DNA of 64,000 bases from Trichoderma breve (Eukaryota; Ascomycota; Sordariomycetes; Hypocreales; Hypocreaceae), in contig NC_079232.1 of assembly GCF_028502605.1 (NCBI RefSeq), positions 1,860,001 to 1,924,000 on the forward strand, written 5' to 3'. Shown one piece after another: positions 1 to 11,592 of the stretch (positions within the stretch are counted from its first letter, which is position 1; the number at the start of each line of letters is the position of its first letter). The notes beneath the pieces are model-generated. The model made no database searches. It saw only the letters and a list, made by a program, of their open reading frames with translations, and had not been told where the DNA came from. Made by a program: the position numbers and the translations under genes.

Positions 1-282
1 TGTTGAAGCAAACTTATTTCATGCACGAATAGACAATGAATACCTGTATCTACACTTGGAAACATTCGATCGCAGCTTACGGGAGATGATACATGTACCG
101 ACCCCTCCGGAATACAAAATGCATATACGCTAGCCGTTATACAAATATTCGTGTGTGTAACAACATTGAACGTGATCCTTCCGGAGCCTTAGGCAGCCAT
201 GACTATATGTAGCTACTTTCTTCTCTCTCAGTATACTCCTGTTTCTACCAGATTTATCACATCACCGACAAATACTCTCAAA

Positions 283-1409
283 ATGGACGCTACGCTATTA
301 GAACCGACTGGCACAATTAGATCTCCGAGAGCAGGTCCAGCGTCAGCCGAGAATGGACCTCAACAGTTGATCCATCAGTACCTTTTGGAGCGCAGTGAAA
401 CTTACCGTACACTTTGCAATATTCGGCAGCAGGTAAGTGATTTCACATGCCGTTAAAATCTTGAAAATTGCTGATGATAGAATAGGGTTGGGAGAATCCT
501 CTAGGAGATCAGTTCTTTCAGCAGCAACGCCAAAGAGCAGATAATCCATCACCGGACAACGAGCTCAACTTTTATACGATGACAATCGCTATTGGCAAAC
601 AACTTAATTCCAGCACGGGCGCATTCGATATATTGCAGTCGAGTGACGAGCCTTCGGCCTTGGATATGGGAATGGCTCCAGGAGGGTTTTCAGCAACAAT
701 AATGGCATCTTATCCCAAGACTACACTTCGAGCAGTCACCCTTCCTCTCACCAAGGGAGGTCATTCGGTGCATTTCAGGCATCAAAATGTGAAGCTTGAC
801 CTCTGCGATATCAACACTCTAGCTGGAGATATGGATTTGGCCTCTATACCGGAAAGCCATCCAGCAGCAGGCACATTCACGGTCACAAAGTTGTTGAGAC
901 AAGAAATGTTTGACGTGGTAATCTGTGGTTGTCAGGTGACACGAAATCAAGAGCTCGAGGAATGGCGCGAGCATCGAGAAGCCCGGCGTCTACAGCTTGC
1001 ACAACTTGTGATCGCTTTGGAGCATCTTAAGAGCGGCGGAACATTGGTCGCCGTTATGCATAAGCCTGAAGAGATCCATACCGCTGAGCTGCTGCAAATA
1101 TTCTCGAAGTTCTCAAAGGTTTCTTTATTTAAACCAAGAAGGGCGCATGCAAAGCGTTCCTCCTTTTACATGGTAGCGAAAAAGATTGATACTTGCAGCA
1201 ATCAAGCCATTGAAGCAAAGGACCTCTGGAGAAAGGAATGGATCGACAGTACGTTTGGCACTGCTGATAATTGTGCAATTTTGTCGAAGCGAACGGCTGA
1301 TGATGCCCGCGAATTATTGGATGGCTATGGTACAGAATTGGTAAAAATAGGAAGACCAATTTGGGCTATCCAAGTGGCAGGACTAAAGAGATGGCTAAAC
1401 AATATGTAG
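283..1409 (+). CDS. FtsJ-like SAM-dependent methyltransferase domain protein
   Basis: Two exons (283-432, 486-1409; 357 aa). Skipping the 53-bp intron with its GTAAGT donor joins the N-terminal exon in frame to the long exon. The class I methyltransferase SAM loop is visible as DMGMAPGGFS at residues about 110-119, followed by a hydrophobic strand (FDVVICGC, about 192-199) and the pattern LEHLKSGGTLVAVMHKPEE, which resembles FtsJ/RrmJ Rossmann folds. The KDKE tetrad of true rRNA/cap 2'-O-methyltransferases cannot be assigned with confidence, so the substrate is unknown. The start at 283 has a good context (aaaATGG); an in-frame ATG at 199 would add 28 residues that look non-coding. No signal peptide or membrane segment. 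I believe it belongs to a fungal FtsJ-like family of unknown role. Confidence 0.75.
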
Positions 1410-2328
1410 GCAACTGCGTTCCGTCATCTTCTGTTCAGTAACAACAGGCTTTGTATACATACCTAGTATTGACGTCGTGCTGATCGCCTTCTTCAAACTT
1501 CAGTTGGAATCGCAGCTTGTGGATTAGTCCCCGCAGCTAATCCAATATCATGTAAGTACAGTAGTGGGGAAGAGTCGTGTGTTGCACTTGAAAGAACTTT
1601 TGTCTAAATTCGCTGCATTGCCATGCCGGCTTATGGCGATGAATTTGTCCACAATTAGATACCACAATTCCAAGTGATGTAATCCATTACCTTTTCACCA
1701 ATATGAATCTGAATTACTGGAAGCCCATTTATCCCTTAGAGATCCGGTCCTCCGGTCATCCTACTTCCGTTTAGCCTACAGGCTAAAATGGACCTTCAAA
1801 TCGCCCAAATTGCAAGCCTGCAAATCAAGATGCTGTTCCAGACACGAAACGTACATTTCCTCAACTTTGATGCTGAATATTTGATGTATACTTTGTTAGC
1901 TCTCATCATCTGGGGTAGAAAATGATTGGTATGTTTACTGACGAATTTCGAGTGGTGTTTTTATAGACAAGCTACGGTGCCTGTCGGAGACGTCTTTCCC
2001 CGGATCTTTACCGCTTGTTGGATTGTTATCCCTGCTAAGATCGGACTGTTGAATGCACATAAATGCGGAGTATCACAGTCAACATTGTTATTGGCTGGGA
2101 TGGATGTAAATGCCGAACAAGTTATGACATTTGCAATTCTTTGGTGATCGCGATATTAGGCTATATACATCACATTGACAAGGCCGTTTGACATGACTGC
2201 GAGTATATGTGTCGCTGTATAAGCTGATTATTACTATATACTGTGTTGCATTTCCTCACTCTTGTTCCAGTTTTTCCATATCGCATGGTTTAACTGATAA
2301 CCATTTCCTGCAAAGGAGCCAAAGTGCA
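1410..2328. other. Intergenic, 919 bp
   Basis: No convincing gene. It holds a perfect 8-bp inverted repeat with a 2-bp spacer (TTTAGCCT-AC-AGGCTAAA, 1770-1787) and a TATATA element near 2161, about 165 bp upstream of the esterase start, which could be its TATA box. A 73-codon open frame at 1926-2147 shows no recognisable domain and is probably chance. Confidence 0.5.
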
Positions 2329-3476
2329 ATGATGAGATCAATTCTATTAGTTTCCAGCCTTGTTACGGCCCTGAACGCGGCATCCCTACATCCCAAATCA
2401 GACTTCAAATATCTCATCACATTTGGAGACAGCTATACTGACAACGGCCGGCTTAATTATTATGGATCTCATCAAGCTCATGGACCACCACCAGGAGTAC
2501 TACCAGCCGAGACCAATGTCACTGCCAGCGGAGGTTTGACGTGGCCTCAATACGTTAGAAGCAGCACCGGTGCGACTCTTTACGATTATGCTATATCTGG
2601 TGCGACATGTGACAACAATAATGTGGCACGATGGGCGGGATTTCTCAATGCGAACTTCCCGTCCATTATCACAGATGAGATACCCTCATTTAAGAAGGAT
2701 CGCAAGACAGCTTTATACCGTGGTGTAACTGCGGCAAATACTGTCTATGCGCTGTGGATAGGCACAAACGACTTGAGTTATACCGGCATCCTCAGTGACT
2801 CGCAAGTAGCTGGAACAAATATTACCACATACATCAACTGTCTTTGGTCTACCTTTGACGCAATATACGCAACCGGTGGTCGGCGTTTCGTTTTACTCAA
2901 TCTGAACGCCCTGCAGCTTGTAGGGCTTTACCGGCCACAGTCTGATGGAGGCGCAGGAGACAACCAGTTCTGGGCAAACAAGACGCTGTACAACCAGACG
3001 GAGTACGCCCAGAAGATGCTCGAATACACTACGTCGGCAAACACAATAATTGACTATGGAGTTCCGTTCAATCTGCTCGTTAAAAACCGCTGGCCAGGTG
3101 CTAAGGTGGCAGTATTCGACATACACAGCTTCATCACCGAAATCTACAACAAGCCGAAGAACTTTTTGGAGCCGCCACACAACGTGAAAGGGTTCTTTCA
3201 TCATTGCGACGTAAACGGTGCAAATTGCGTGGATGGTCCGGGTTCACTCGATTCCTATCTCTGGTAATTTTCCTGCTTCGTATGAGATGACAATAAACTA
3301 ATATGAGCGGCAGGTACGATGAGCTTCATCCTTCAAACAAAACAGGTAATAACAATTCTTTGAAAAAAATTCCATTGGCCAGTGTGTGCTGATATTTTGC
3401 AGATTCTCTTATAGCGCATGAGTTTGTTCAAGTTGTTTCAGGACATTCGAAGTTTGGTACATACTGGGGCCATTGA
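2329..3476 (+). CDS. Secreted GDSL/SGNH esterase, carbohydrate esterase family 16-like
   Basis: Three exons (2329-3263, 3314-3345, 3403-3476; 346 aa). A signal peptide of about 17 residues (MMRSILLVSSLVTALNA) precedes the SGNH block I motif FGDSYTDNG with nucleophile Ser35. Block III is WIGTNDL. Block V, carrying the catalytic Asp/His (YDELHP, about 313-318), lies only on the tiny second exon, and the last 24 residues on the third; a model stopping at the first in-frame stop (3265) would lose the active-site histidine. N-glycosylation sequons are frequent. CE16 enzymes remove acetyl groups from oligosaccharides released from hemicellulose, outside the cell; the exact substrate here is inference. 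It is convergent with the transporter gene, 175 bp away. Confidence 0.9.
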
Positions 3477-3651
3477 TAGAACAACTATTATGCGAAATAG
3501 TTAATTACGATTTATGCTAATTCATTCTATTAATTTGCGACTCTATCGATTGCCCAGACTAATTTCTCGAAAGACATTCTAAAGCAATGAGGACTAATAT
3601 TTTCGCAAGAGAGAACAATCTCTTAGCTTCTTTAATTATTAAGTATATAAT

Positions 3652-5917
3652 CTATTTGTTTTCTAGTATCCCACTGTTTGGTGTTTCTGTCCCGCTTTCG
3701 GCATCATCATCCACCGTTTTTATTCCTCTCAATCCGCGATACACCAGGAGCAGCTGCCTTCTGCCATCAATGATGGGATAAAATCCAGCAATAAGCATGG
3801 TGCACCAAACCCATATAATCGCCACAACGATCCAGGCAACGAAAAATCCTTTCTCGAAAATGTATTTTGAACCATACATAGGAAGGGGCCTGCCAGTGAA
3901 GACTTTGTCAGCTACTGCTACTATAAAGGGTGGGATACGTTCAACTTACCACAGAACCCAATGACCTAAGAACGTTGCAGCTGCCCAGAAAGCAGCAATT
4001 TTTCCCCATTTCGAAAATTTGGCCGCATCTTCTGAGTAGTCTGATACCGTGACAGCGGGAGTTTTAGAGTCAGCGGTAACTTGAGGATCAGCACTGCTTG
4101 TCTTGCTGAAAGCCAATCGCTCTTTTCGGAAGTCTGCCCAGTCATAATTGGCGGGCTTAATGAGGGAGATGACAATAGAATAGAGTGCAGGGCTTAGCGC
4201 CGATGCCACAGTTCCGTAAACGCAGGGCAAACTTTGCCCAGTCGAAGCCACAGTGACTTCACCATATAGAGCATGTGCTGAGCCGAGCCAAACAGCAATG
4301 CCAGTAGCCATTCCCAGTAATGGCGATATGATAGCAGCGGCCCAGGATTGTCTTTTCCAGAGAATAGTGAACACAGTAGGGAAGATTCCGGGACAAGTCA
4401 AAACGCCGAGCATGTACAATGTCCAGCCGAGATTCACGTTTCCGTAGAAAAGAGCAGTTGAGAAGGCTGCTGAAAACAATCCAAAGAATACGACTCCAAT
4501 GTGACTCCATCGAATTGCATCCCTGTCTGTAGCGGCCTTGTTAAAATATTGGCGATAGATGTCAAAGCTGATGATAGAAGATACAGAGATGACTTGGGCG
4601 CTGATTGTTGATGTAACGGCCATAAAAGTGACTAACAGAACGGCAACGGCTCCTCCCTTTCCAGCAATCGCAAACGCGGCATAAGGCATCACTAGTCCAT
4701 TGGAGACTTCTTCTGGAGTCATTCTCCGAGGGTATGTCGGGAACCGTGCTGTGTTCTCCAAACCAAGAGCTGAGAAGCTCATTAAAGTGCCAAGACACCA
4801 TGGGATTGCGAAATAGGCAATGCCACCAACGATGTATCCGGGAACAACCGCCTGAGGAGCAGCGCTGAAAGCTTTTGCGAAGAAGCCGGTGTCCATGATG
4901 ACAAGACCAAAATTGGCCAAGATGTGAATGATGCCAAAAAGAATAGCCTATTTCATCATTCAGTGTGAATAGTAGCATTACAGAATAGGAGATTAGCGAC
5001 AACTGACATTTTTGCTGGTCATGGTCAAATATGAACCACCTTCATTGCCAGGCACGGGATGATCTTGACCAGCCTTGACAATGAGCTCGAAGAGTCCAGC
5101 AGGAGACCCAATCTCTGGAACGGTAAAAGTCTTGATCGTAAAGAAACAGATGATGACGGTAATAACAAAAGTGTGAAAATAATCTGTCAAGAAAGTTGCT
5201 TTGATACCGCCGACGAAAGTGTAAAGAATGACGCCGACAGGAAGCAAAAAGGTTGCCGCAATAATATGCATTCCAGTGCTAGATTTACACATGGTTAACT
5301 TGATGTTCAATATTCAGGTCGGTTGCAATGCCACTTACAGAGCCGTTATAGCTGCACTTGCCCCAAGAAGCATGTTGGCAATCGCGATGATGTTGTTGAT
5401 TAAGCATAGTGCAATCCACACAATGTGTCCAGCTGTACCGTACCGTATTCTTACAATTTCAAGTAGCGTATGAGCTTCAGGTACGCGCAGTTTGCAAGCA
5501 ATGCCAAGTAGAGCAAAGAAAACAATCATGGGTGAGCATCTAATAATGGCATCATGTCAGTCGCCACTAACAACCAACATGTTTTTGAACTGAAAGATCT
5601 TACCCAGCAGCAAACCAAAATGGTCCCGCAACACCAAAGTTGTACCCTACAAGGGTGCTTCCTAACATGGCAGTACTCCAGAGCCACGATGACACGACGG
5701 CTGAAGCTGTCAACCCTGTACCGACAGACCGGTTGGCCGTCATGAACATTTCCGTGGTCTTGTTGTCTTCTCCAACAGTCTTCTTCAATAAGTGTGTTGT
5801 AAATATCATGATAAAGGCAATTAGGAACCCAATTGCAATCACAACGACATAACCTGCTGCCTGTGGCAGAGGCGGGCTAACGGCATCGCCGTCCGCCGCT
5901 CTTGCAAAGTGAAGCAT
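3652..5917 (-). CDS. DUR3-type urea/polyamine transporter (sodium:solute symporter family)
   Basis: Five exons on the minus strand (5917-5604, 5539-5339, 5278-5008, 4947-3950, 3889-3652; 673 aa, the usual DUR3 length). All junctions keep frame, and conserved transporter segments are rebuilt across them, such as AILFGIIHILANFGLVIMD and GHWVLWPLPMYGSKY. There are about 14-15 hydrophobic segments, with an early TANRSVGTGLTASAVVSSW signature typical of SSS-family helices 1-2. One donor is GTCAGT rather than GTAAGT. Family role: proton- or sodium-coupled plasma membrane uptake of urea, sometimes polyamines. It is divergent from the FMN monooxygenase gene, with a 675-bp shared upstream region. Paralogues are common in fungi, so a substrate other than urea is possible. 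Confidence 0.9.
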
Positions 5918-6592
5918 GGTGTAAGTCAGCTGCAACAAATCTTGGAGTTGTCATCCACATATCAAAGCCCCGATTCAGAAATCGTTTCCAAAAGCGTCTT
6001 GATATTCCGATTTATAAAAACATCTTCTTTAAGCTTTTATCAATATCTTTCCATTTTCTTTCCCCAAAGTCAGCCCTAGACTGCTGGGGCGCATAGTTTT
6101 TGTGTTGCATCATTTAGCTCCGATGACGCGAGAGCTTGCTGCCAGGATGTTCACCCTTAGTTGCATCTGGCTACCTACCGAGACGGTAGGTGATTCGCGA
6201 CCCCGTATCTTGGGAATTTGACAGCGCGAAACCGGAGATGCCAATTGATTTCCACATGCTTATTTCCAGATGACATTGAGTGGATTGATGGTAATAGTGT
6301 TCAACGTCGTCTCTTAGTGTATATAGCTGCATTCTCTTGAATGTCACTATCGAAATTGCGCAATTCGAGCTACACTTGACGTTTCTCAAGGGTATAGTGC
6401 GCAGGAACCAATTCATCCAATGAAAATTCCAAATCTGATGATATAAAGAATACCTGGTTGGTATGCTGTAGTGCTACACTGGTAATATCATATGCAAGTC
6501 TCAACCCCGCGTGTTCGGACCTTGTTCAGTCTGCAGCAACTTTCTAAGCAGCTTGCCAGGCATCCGATCTATCGGAATTTGGACATCTCAAG
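5918..6592. promoter_or_regulatory. Shared divergent promoter, transporter / FMN monooxygenase
   Basis: 675 bp without a gene between two divergent starts. It contains the palindrome CCTACCG-AGA-CGGTAGG at 6174-6190, whose core CCG-N3-CGG resembles an everted half-site pair for a Zn2Cys6 regulator, and TATAAA at 6442-6447, about 150 bp before the monooxygenase ATG. The shared region suggests co-regulation of uptake and oxidation; no expression evidence is available. Confidence 0.45.
6174..6190. promoter_or_regulatory. Palindrome CCTACCG-N3-CGGTAGG, candidate operator
   Basis: A perfect 7-bp inverted repeat with a 3-bp spacer (AGA), embedding CCG-N3-CGG. Paired CGG/CCG triplets are the usual target of dimeric fungal Zn2Cys6 factors. 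It sits in the divergent promoter of the transporter and the FMN monooxygenase. Function is inferred from symmetry only. Confidence 0.35.
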
Positions 6593-8130
6593 ATGGCGTC
6601 TACAGTTAGCCAAACCAATGGCACCCCCAAGAAGAAGCTTATTCTCAATGCCTTTGTTGAGTCATGCAGTGGCCATCAATCCCCTGGCCTTTGGAGACAC
6701 CCTCAAGATCGATCAGCCAACTTTAACAGCATCCACCACTGGGTTGAGCTAGCTCAGTTACTAGAGAGTGCTCATTTTCATGGCATTTTCATTGCTGACG
6801 TTTTGGTAAGTTAGGATATGGAATGTCGAGAAACTTAGACTGAACGTTATCAGGGTCCCTACGATGTTTACAAAGGGCCCCGTAACCCGGATCCGGCCAT
6901 CATATCTGGGGCCCAGTTGCCTGTGAATGAACCTCTGGTTTTAGTTCCGGCAATGGCCGCAGCTACCAAAAATATTGGCTTTGGTGTTACTATTGCAACG
7001 ACGTATGAGCAGCCGTACCATCTTGCCCGTCGCCTGAGCACAGTCGATCATCTCTCTGGCGGCAGAGTTGGTTGGAACATTGTGACTGGCTACCTTGATT
7101 CAGCTGCAAGAAACTTGGGTCTCACCGAGCAGCCGCCTCATGATGAGCGGTATGCGATTGCCGATGAATATGTTGATGCTATTTACAAGCTATGGTAGGT
7201 AATCTCAATGATTTTTTCACAGAAGAACTGGCAGCTAATGGTGTGTCCAAATAAAGGCAGTCGTCATGGAGAGATGATGCTGTAAAGCTTGATAGCGAAA
7301 AAGGAATCTACACAGATCCCTCGCTCGTCAGGCCCATCAACCACCAAGGTAAATATTTTACTGTGCCAGGGCCACACGTCTGTCAGCCATCGCCTCAGCG
7401 GACTCCCGTTATCATGCAAGCTGGAACTTCAAAAGCCGGCAAGGCATTTTCGGCTAAGAATGCAGAGGCAATTTTTGTTGCTGGGCACAGTCCCTCTGTC
7501 ATAGCCAAGAACATTGCCGATATCAGAACCGCGGCGCGAGATGAGTACCATCGGGACCCTAGCACCATCAAGTTCTTGGCCATGCTTTGCCCCATTATTG
7601 GAAAGACCCAGGAGGAAGCTGATGCCAAGTATGCGGATTACATCCAGTACGGCTCTGAAGACGGTGCTTTGGCACTATTTGGTGGCTGGACTGGTATTGA
7701 TCTAGCGCAATATGACGACGATCAAGAGCTCCGCCATGTCGAGTCCAACGCCATCCGGTCAGCCGTGGAAGCTTGGTCTAAAGCCTCCCCTTCAGTTCCA
7801 AAATGGACGAAGCGTGCCGTGGCAAAGCATATTCAGGTCGGCGGTCTGGGAGCCACTGTTATCGGCACACCAGAAAAGGTAGCTGATGAAATGGAGCGTT
7901 GGGTCAAAGAAGCCGATGTGGACGGCTTCAACATTGCATATGCCCTTATGCCCCAAACATTCCAAGATGTTATCGACTTGCTTCTTCCAGTCTTAAAAGA
8001 GAGAGGGCTGTTCTGGGATGGTTATGCCGTTGATGGTGGAACTTACCGTGAGAACCTGTATGGAAAGAAGGGGGTGGCCAGGCCGCCAGCAGATCATCCA
8101 GCTTCCAAATACCATTGGCGGGCGGAGTGA
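6593..8130 (+). CDS. NtaA/SnaA/DszA-type FMN-dependent monooxygenase (bacterial luciferase-like)
   Basis: Three exons (6593-6805, 6854-7194, 7257-8130; 475 aa). The family signature runs through the protein: LILNAFVESCSGHQSPGLWRHP near the N-terminus, ADVLGPYDVYKG across the first junction, HLSGGRVGWNIVTGYLDSAARN in the middle and PVIMQAGTSKAGKAFSAKNAE after the second junction. These flavin enzymes use FMNH2 from a separate reductase to oxidise xenobiotic or natural amines and sulfur compounds (nitrilotriacetate, dibenzothiophene sulfone, pristinamycin). No reductase gene is seen nearby. The substrate is unknown; the neighbouring transporter and FMO suggest nitrogen or sulfur scavenging. Confidence 0.92.
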
Positions 8131-9139
8131 AGTAAGGAACCATGGATACATGTAGGTAGTTGTGGATGCGAAAATGAATTGGGAATGAGAAGGGTATTTA
8201 TCTAGTATGTAAAAGCAGAATAGTGTGATGCAGGAATAAATCTGAGTAGCCGGCTACATTTCTTGGCGTGAGATTAAATCTGCACCTTATTTATAATTAC
8301 ACTCCTCGCAACAGGGTTCCTGCATTGCATCATTAGTATATCCGCATCTTAACCTAACTGTATATGAGGCATCGAGTAACATCTGGGTTATATATATAGT
8401 ATATAAATTGGGGATCATTTAAGCTCTGCTCGCCGGTTGCCAAGCCGTGCGCTCGGGTAGCGCCGATGTTTCACAACATGTCTCATCCATGTCCACATCT
8501 ACTCTTCACGATTTGAAATATATTGATATAACTTCCCTACGAAAAGATACAGCTTAATAGGCCAGATGATAAAAGAAGCCCAGACAATGAAGTTATTATG
8601 CGGCGTAATTCTTGATGCGGGATTGTACGTTTGTAAAATTGCCACCATATCATTACATGTACTTCATATAGTCGTGTAGAACAACAGCGACACTCTTTGC
8701 TGTTAATGGTCAGTTCAACACTCAGGCCGAATTGAGCAATGTTTCAGTTACCTCAGGTAGGTACCTTTCGGAGATGATGATAAGATTGAAATAAGCCAAT
8801 GATCTCAATAGAGACGTCTGTCGGCTTTTAATGGGCAACTTTGTTTCATCTCCATCTTCCGTATTAAAAGCAAGTACTGATAGGGTTGCAACATCTACCC
8901 TCCAAAGAAGTTTCGCGATAACGCGTTTTATGCATCTATTTGCCAATACAAGAAAGCTGACATATACCAGCTGCATCGTGCCATCGCCCAAGTCGATCAC
9001 GACATCCGAATGCACGTGATAATTACATGATTGTCTATGATAGGATGATCTTCATATCTTTGTGATTCCAAACAAACCCCCTCACTGCATTTTCTCTAAA
9101 TTATACCGATTATTTACAGACATCTAAACTCCTAACAGA
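8131..9139. other. Intergenic, 1009 bp, AT-rich
   Basis: 3' region of the FMN monooxygenase and promoter of the FMO gene. It includes an AT-rich stretch (tatatatagtatataaa, about 8390-8407). Open frames at 8722-9019 on both strands have no recognisable domain and are judged chance. Confidence 0.5.
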
Positions 9140-10872
9140 ATGGGCGGAGGAAATAAAATCAAGTCTGTTGCAGTCATTGGCGCGGGGGCCGCAGGTAGTC
9201 AACGACGGAGCTAAGCATGAGCTTGATGACAATTACTAATGCAGCATCTAGGAGCGGTAACGGCGGCGGCGTTGAAAGCGGAAGAAGCATTTGATGTTAT
9301 ACGTGTTTTTGAGAGAAGAGAATGTGCAGGAGGAACATGGTAAGAGTTACTCAATCAATTCATTAATGAAGCATAGACAAGATGCTCAAATTCATGTCGC
9401 CAATCTTAGGATATACGATCCCGGAGTTCAACCAAATGTCTTGGTGCGGCCTGGAGCGTTGCCCGCTGAGGTTGACCCTCCTCTGGAGATTCCACAAAGC
9501 CTCCCTACAGTTACTCGTCCTAATCAGCAAGAGCGGTTCTCTACGACACCCATCTACGATTCATTGACGTAAGTCTACTGGTGGCTGGCTACTGTTGGTG
9601 TGGTGTAAGCTGACATAGGCTCTGCAAGAACAAATGTGCCGGAGATTGCTATGTCTTTTTCGGATGTCCGCTTTCCATACGGCCCTTTTGCTCCACATCA
9701 TATTCCGCGTCAATATATAGAAAATTACTTCGCACTGCACAAGACGGATTCTTTCTTGGTACTCAACACCACGGTTGAGGATGTTCTCAAGATAAACCAT
9801 CCGTCGAATGACGGCTCTACGCAATGGAAATTGACTCTCAGAAAATATGATGCCCTCCAAAAAGCTGATATATGGTGGGAAGAAACATTTGATGCCGTCA
9901 TTCTGGCCAACGGTCACTACTCTGTTCCAACTGTAGGTCGTTTCCCATTCGCTAGAGACTTTGCCCGTTTCTTACTTATTTTTTTAGATACCACGTGTCA
10001 AAGGACTTGCGGAGTACATCGAAAAGTATCCTGGTCGTATAGTGCACTCAAAGTCATACAGATCACCTAGCATCTACAACTCCAAAAGAGTCCTTGTGAT
10101 TGGCAACTCTGCATCGGGGACAGATCTAAGCCGAGAGCTCATCTCTACAGCTCAGCTTCCTGTATACCAGTCCAAGAGATCAAAGACATGGTGGGAGGGA
10201 GATTCACCACCTGCAGGCATCGAATGGAAGCCTGTTATCTCAGAATATTTGCCCGACGGCAGAATTCTCTTTGATGACGGCACATATCTGGATGATATTG
10301 ATACCGTCATTTACTGTACTGGATACAGGCCATCATATCCCTTCTGGAATGCCAAAAAGAACGGACAGCCTCTGTGGGACGACAAGACAGGAAGATTGGT
10401 GAAAAGCTATTGGCACACATTCTTTCAGGATTTCCCAAATCTGGGCATTGTCGGCCTGCCCCGCGTGTTAACATTCCGGAGCTTTGAATATCAGGCCATT
10501 GCACTCTCTCGCCTGTTTGCAAATCGCAACCCGATCCCACTTCCGCCAATACCAGAGCAACAGGCCTGGGAAAATGATAGAGCAGAATTAACGACAAGAG
10601 AGCATCGCAAGTTCCATGATATTAAATGGGAAGATGGTGAAACCCATGAGTGGCTGCAGGGATTTTTCAAGTGGTCTGGCCTTGGAACGTTGACTGGACA
10701 AGGCAGGATCCCACCTCCCCTCACAAGGGAAATGGTGTGGGCTATTGAAAATCTCAAAAAATACAGACCCCCAAGCAGTGACGGTAAGTTAGACACGAGC
10801 GATTATCCAAGAGAAGCTCATGAGTGGATTGTGGTGGAAAACAGGAAGCGTGATGTTCTTGGGTTCATTTAA
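9140..10872 (+). CDS. Flavin-containing monooxygenase (class B, FMO-like)
   Basis: Five exons (9140-9194, 9252-9339, 9410-9568, 9629-9932, 9988-10872; 496 aa). The FAD-binding Rossmann motif VIGAGAAG is interrupted by the first intron. The second junction joins ECAGGT to WIYDP, the conserved GGxW region of FMOs. The NADPH-binding Rossmann motif VIGNSASGTDLS lies near residues 239-250, and the CTGYRPSYPF block matches the conserved (A/C)TGY element. The enzyme uses FAD, NADPH and O2 to oxidise soft nucleophiles (N, S) or ketones; cytosolic or ER-associated. One acceptor (gcaag at 9628) is chosen because it restores the NVPEIAMSFSD frame. Last of a three-gene oxidative group. Confidence 0.9.
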
Positions 10873-11592
10873 GCGCCGCGGAAATGGCTCTGGGATGACG
10901 ATGGAGATGTATTTCAATTCTCTTTCTTTATATCGTAATATGGATGATCAATGATTCAGTAACAATATATTGCTAAAGGTATAGCCACGTTCTTCCATCT
11001 GAAAGAGTTGTCACTCTTTCTCACTGCCTCGTCTAAGGTGCTCAAGTAAATAAATTGCTATAATAGCTCCTCATGCTATTCCGAATAGCAATATAGCTGC
11101 TTATTCTTCTTCATCAGTATCCTCTCCATAAGTGTCCGATAACTCTTCAATCCTATCGTCTCGAAAGTAATAAACATCTGTATCGACAATCCGATGGACA
11201 CGTCTCGCCAACTCTTTTGCCTGGTCGTCCTGAATTTGTATCTGTGTATCAACCCTTAACCTTTAGTAGCTTTCGCTCTCCTATGTGACACACTTTACAT
11301 TTAAAGTCGTCAAGAGTTGCAAATTTGCATTAAAAGTCGTATTGACGAGTATAGATTTAGCTTAGTATGGAAATTAAGATAGAACTAACTTCACAATACC
11401 TTCGTCTCTTGATATAAACAATTCAAGGACCCCCTTTATACTGTTCTAATAGTAAAATGAGACTGAAATCGATAAGAGTAAATCTGTTTCTAGATACAAG
11501 TCCTCGTGATGATACCCCGTTCTAATATCATTGTAGGCATTCGACAGATGATTCACCCAAATGATAACACCGTTAATGCATCCACTCAAGAA
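10873..11592. other. Intergenic, 720 bp, AT-rich, contains a gene relic
   Basis: AT-rich spacer between the metabolic group and the accessory region. Apart from the exon-like relic at 11101-11241 on the minus strand, nothing coding is seen. Confidence 0.5.
11101..11241 (-). pseudogene. Possible C-terminal exon relic
   Basis: On the minus strand, a splice-acceptor-like ACACAG precedes an in-frame stretch of 46 codons ending at TAA (11101-11103). The peptide is charged and gene-like (ELARRVHRIVDTDVYYF...IEELSDTYGEDTDEEE), with the acidic end often seen at a true fungal C-terminus. Upstream, in-frame stops appear at once and no exon with a start could be joined. I read it as the surviving end of a decayed gene, or less likely a very small exon of an unseen one. 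I do not recognise the family. Confidence 0.3.

Noticed and set aside
5918..6592. GATA-factor (AreA) sites in the transporter/monooxygenase promoter
   Set aside because: I found only one clear HGATAR match (CGATAG on the minus strand near 6570) and several GATAT variants; too few to support nitrogen control from sequence alone.
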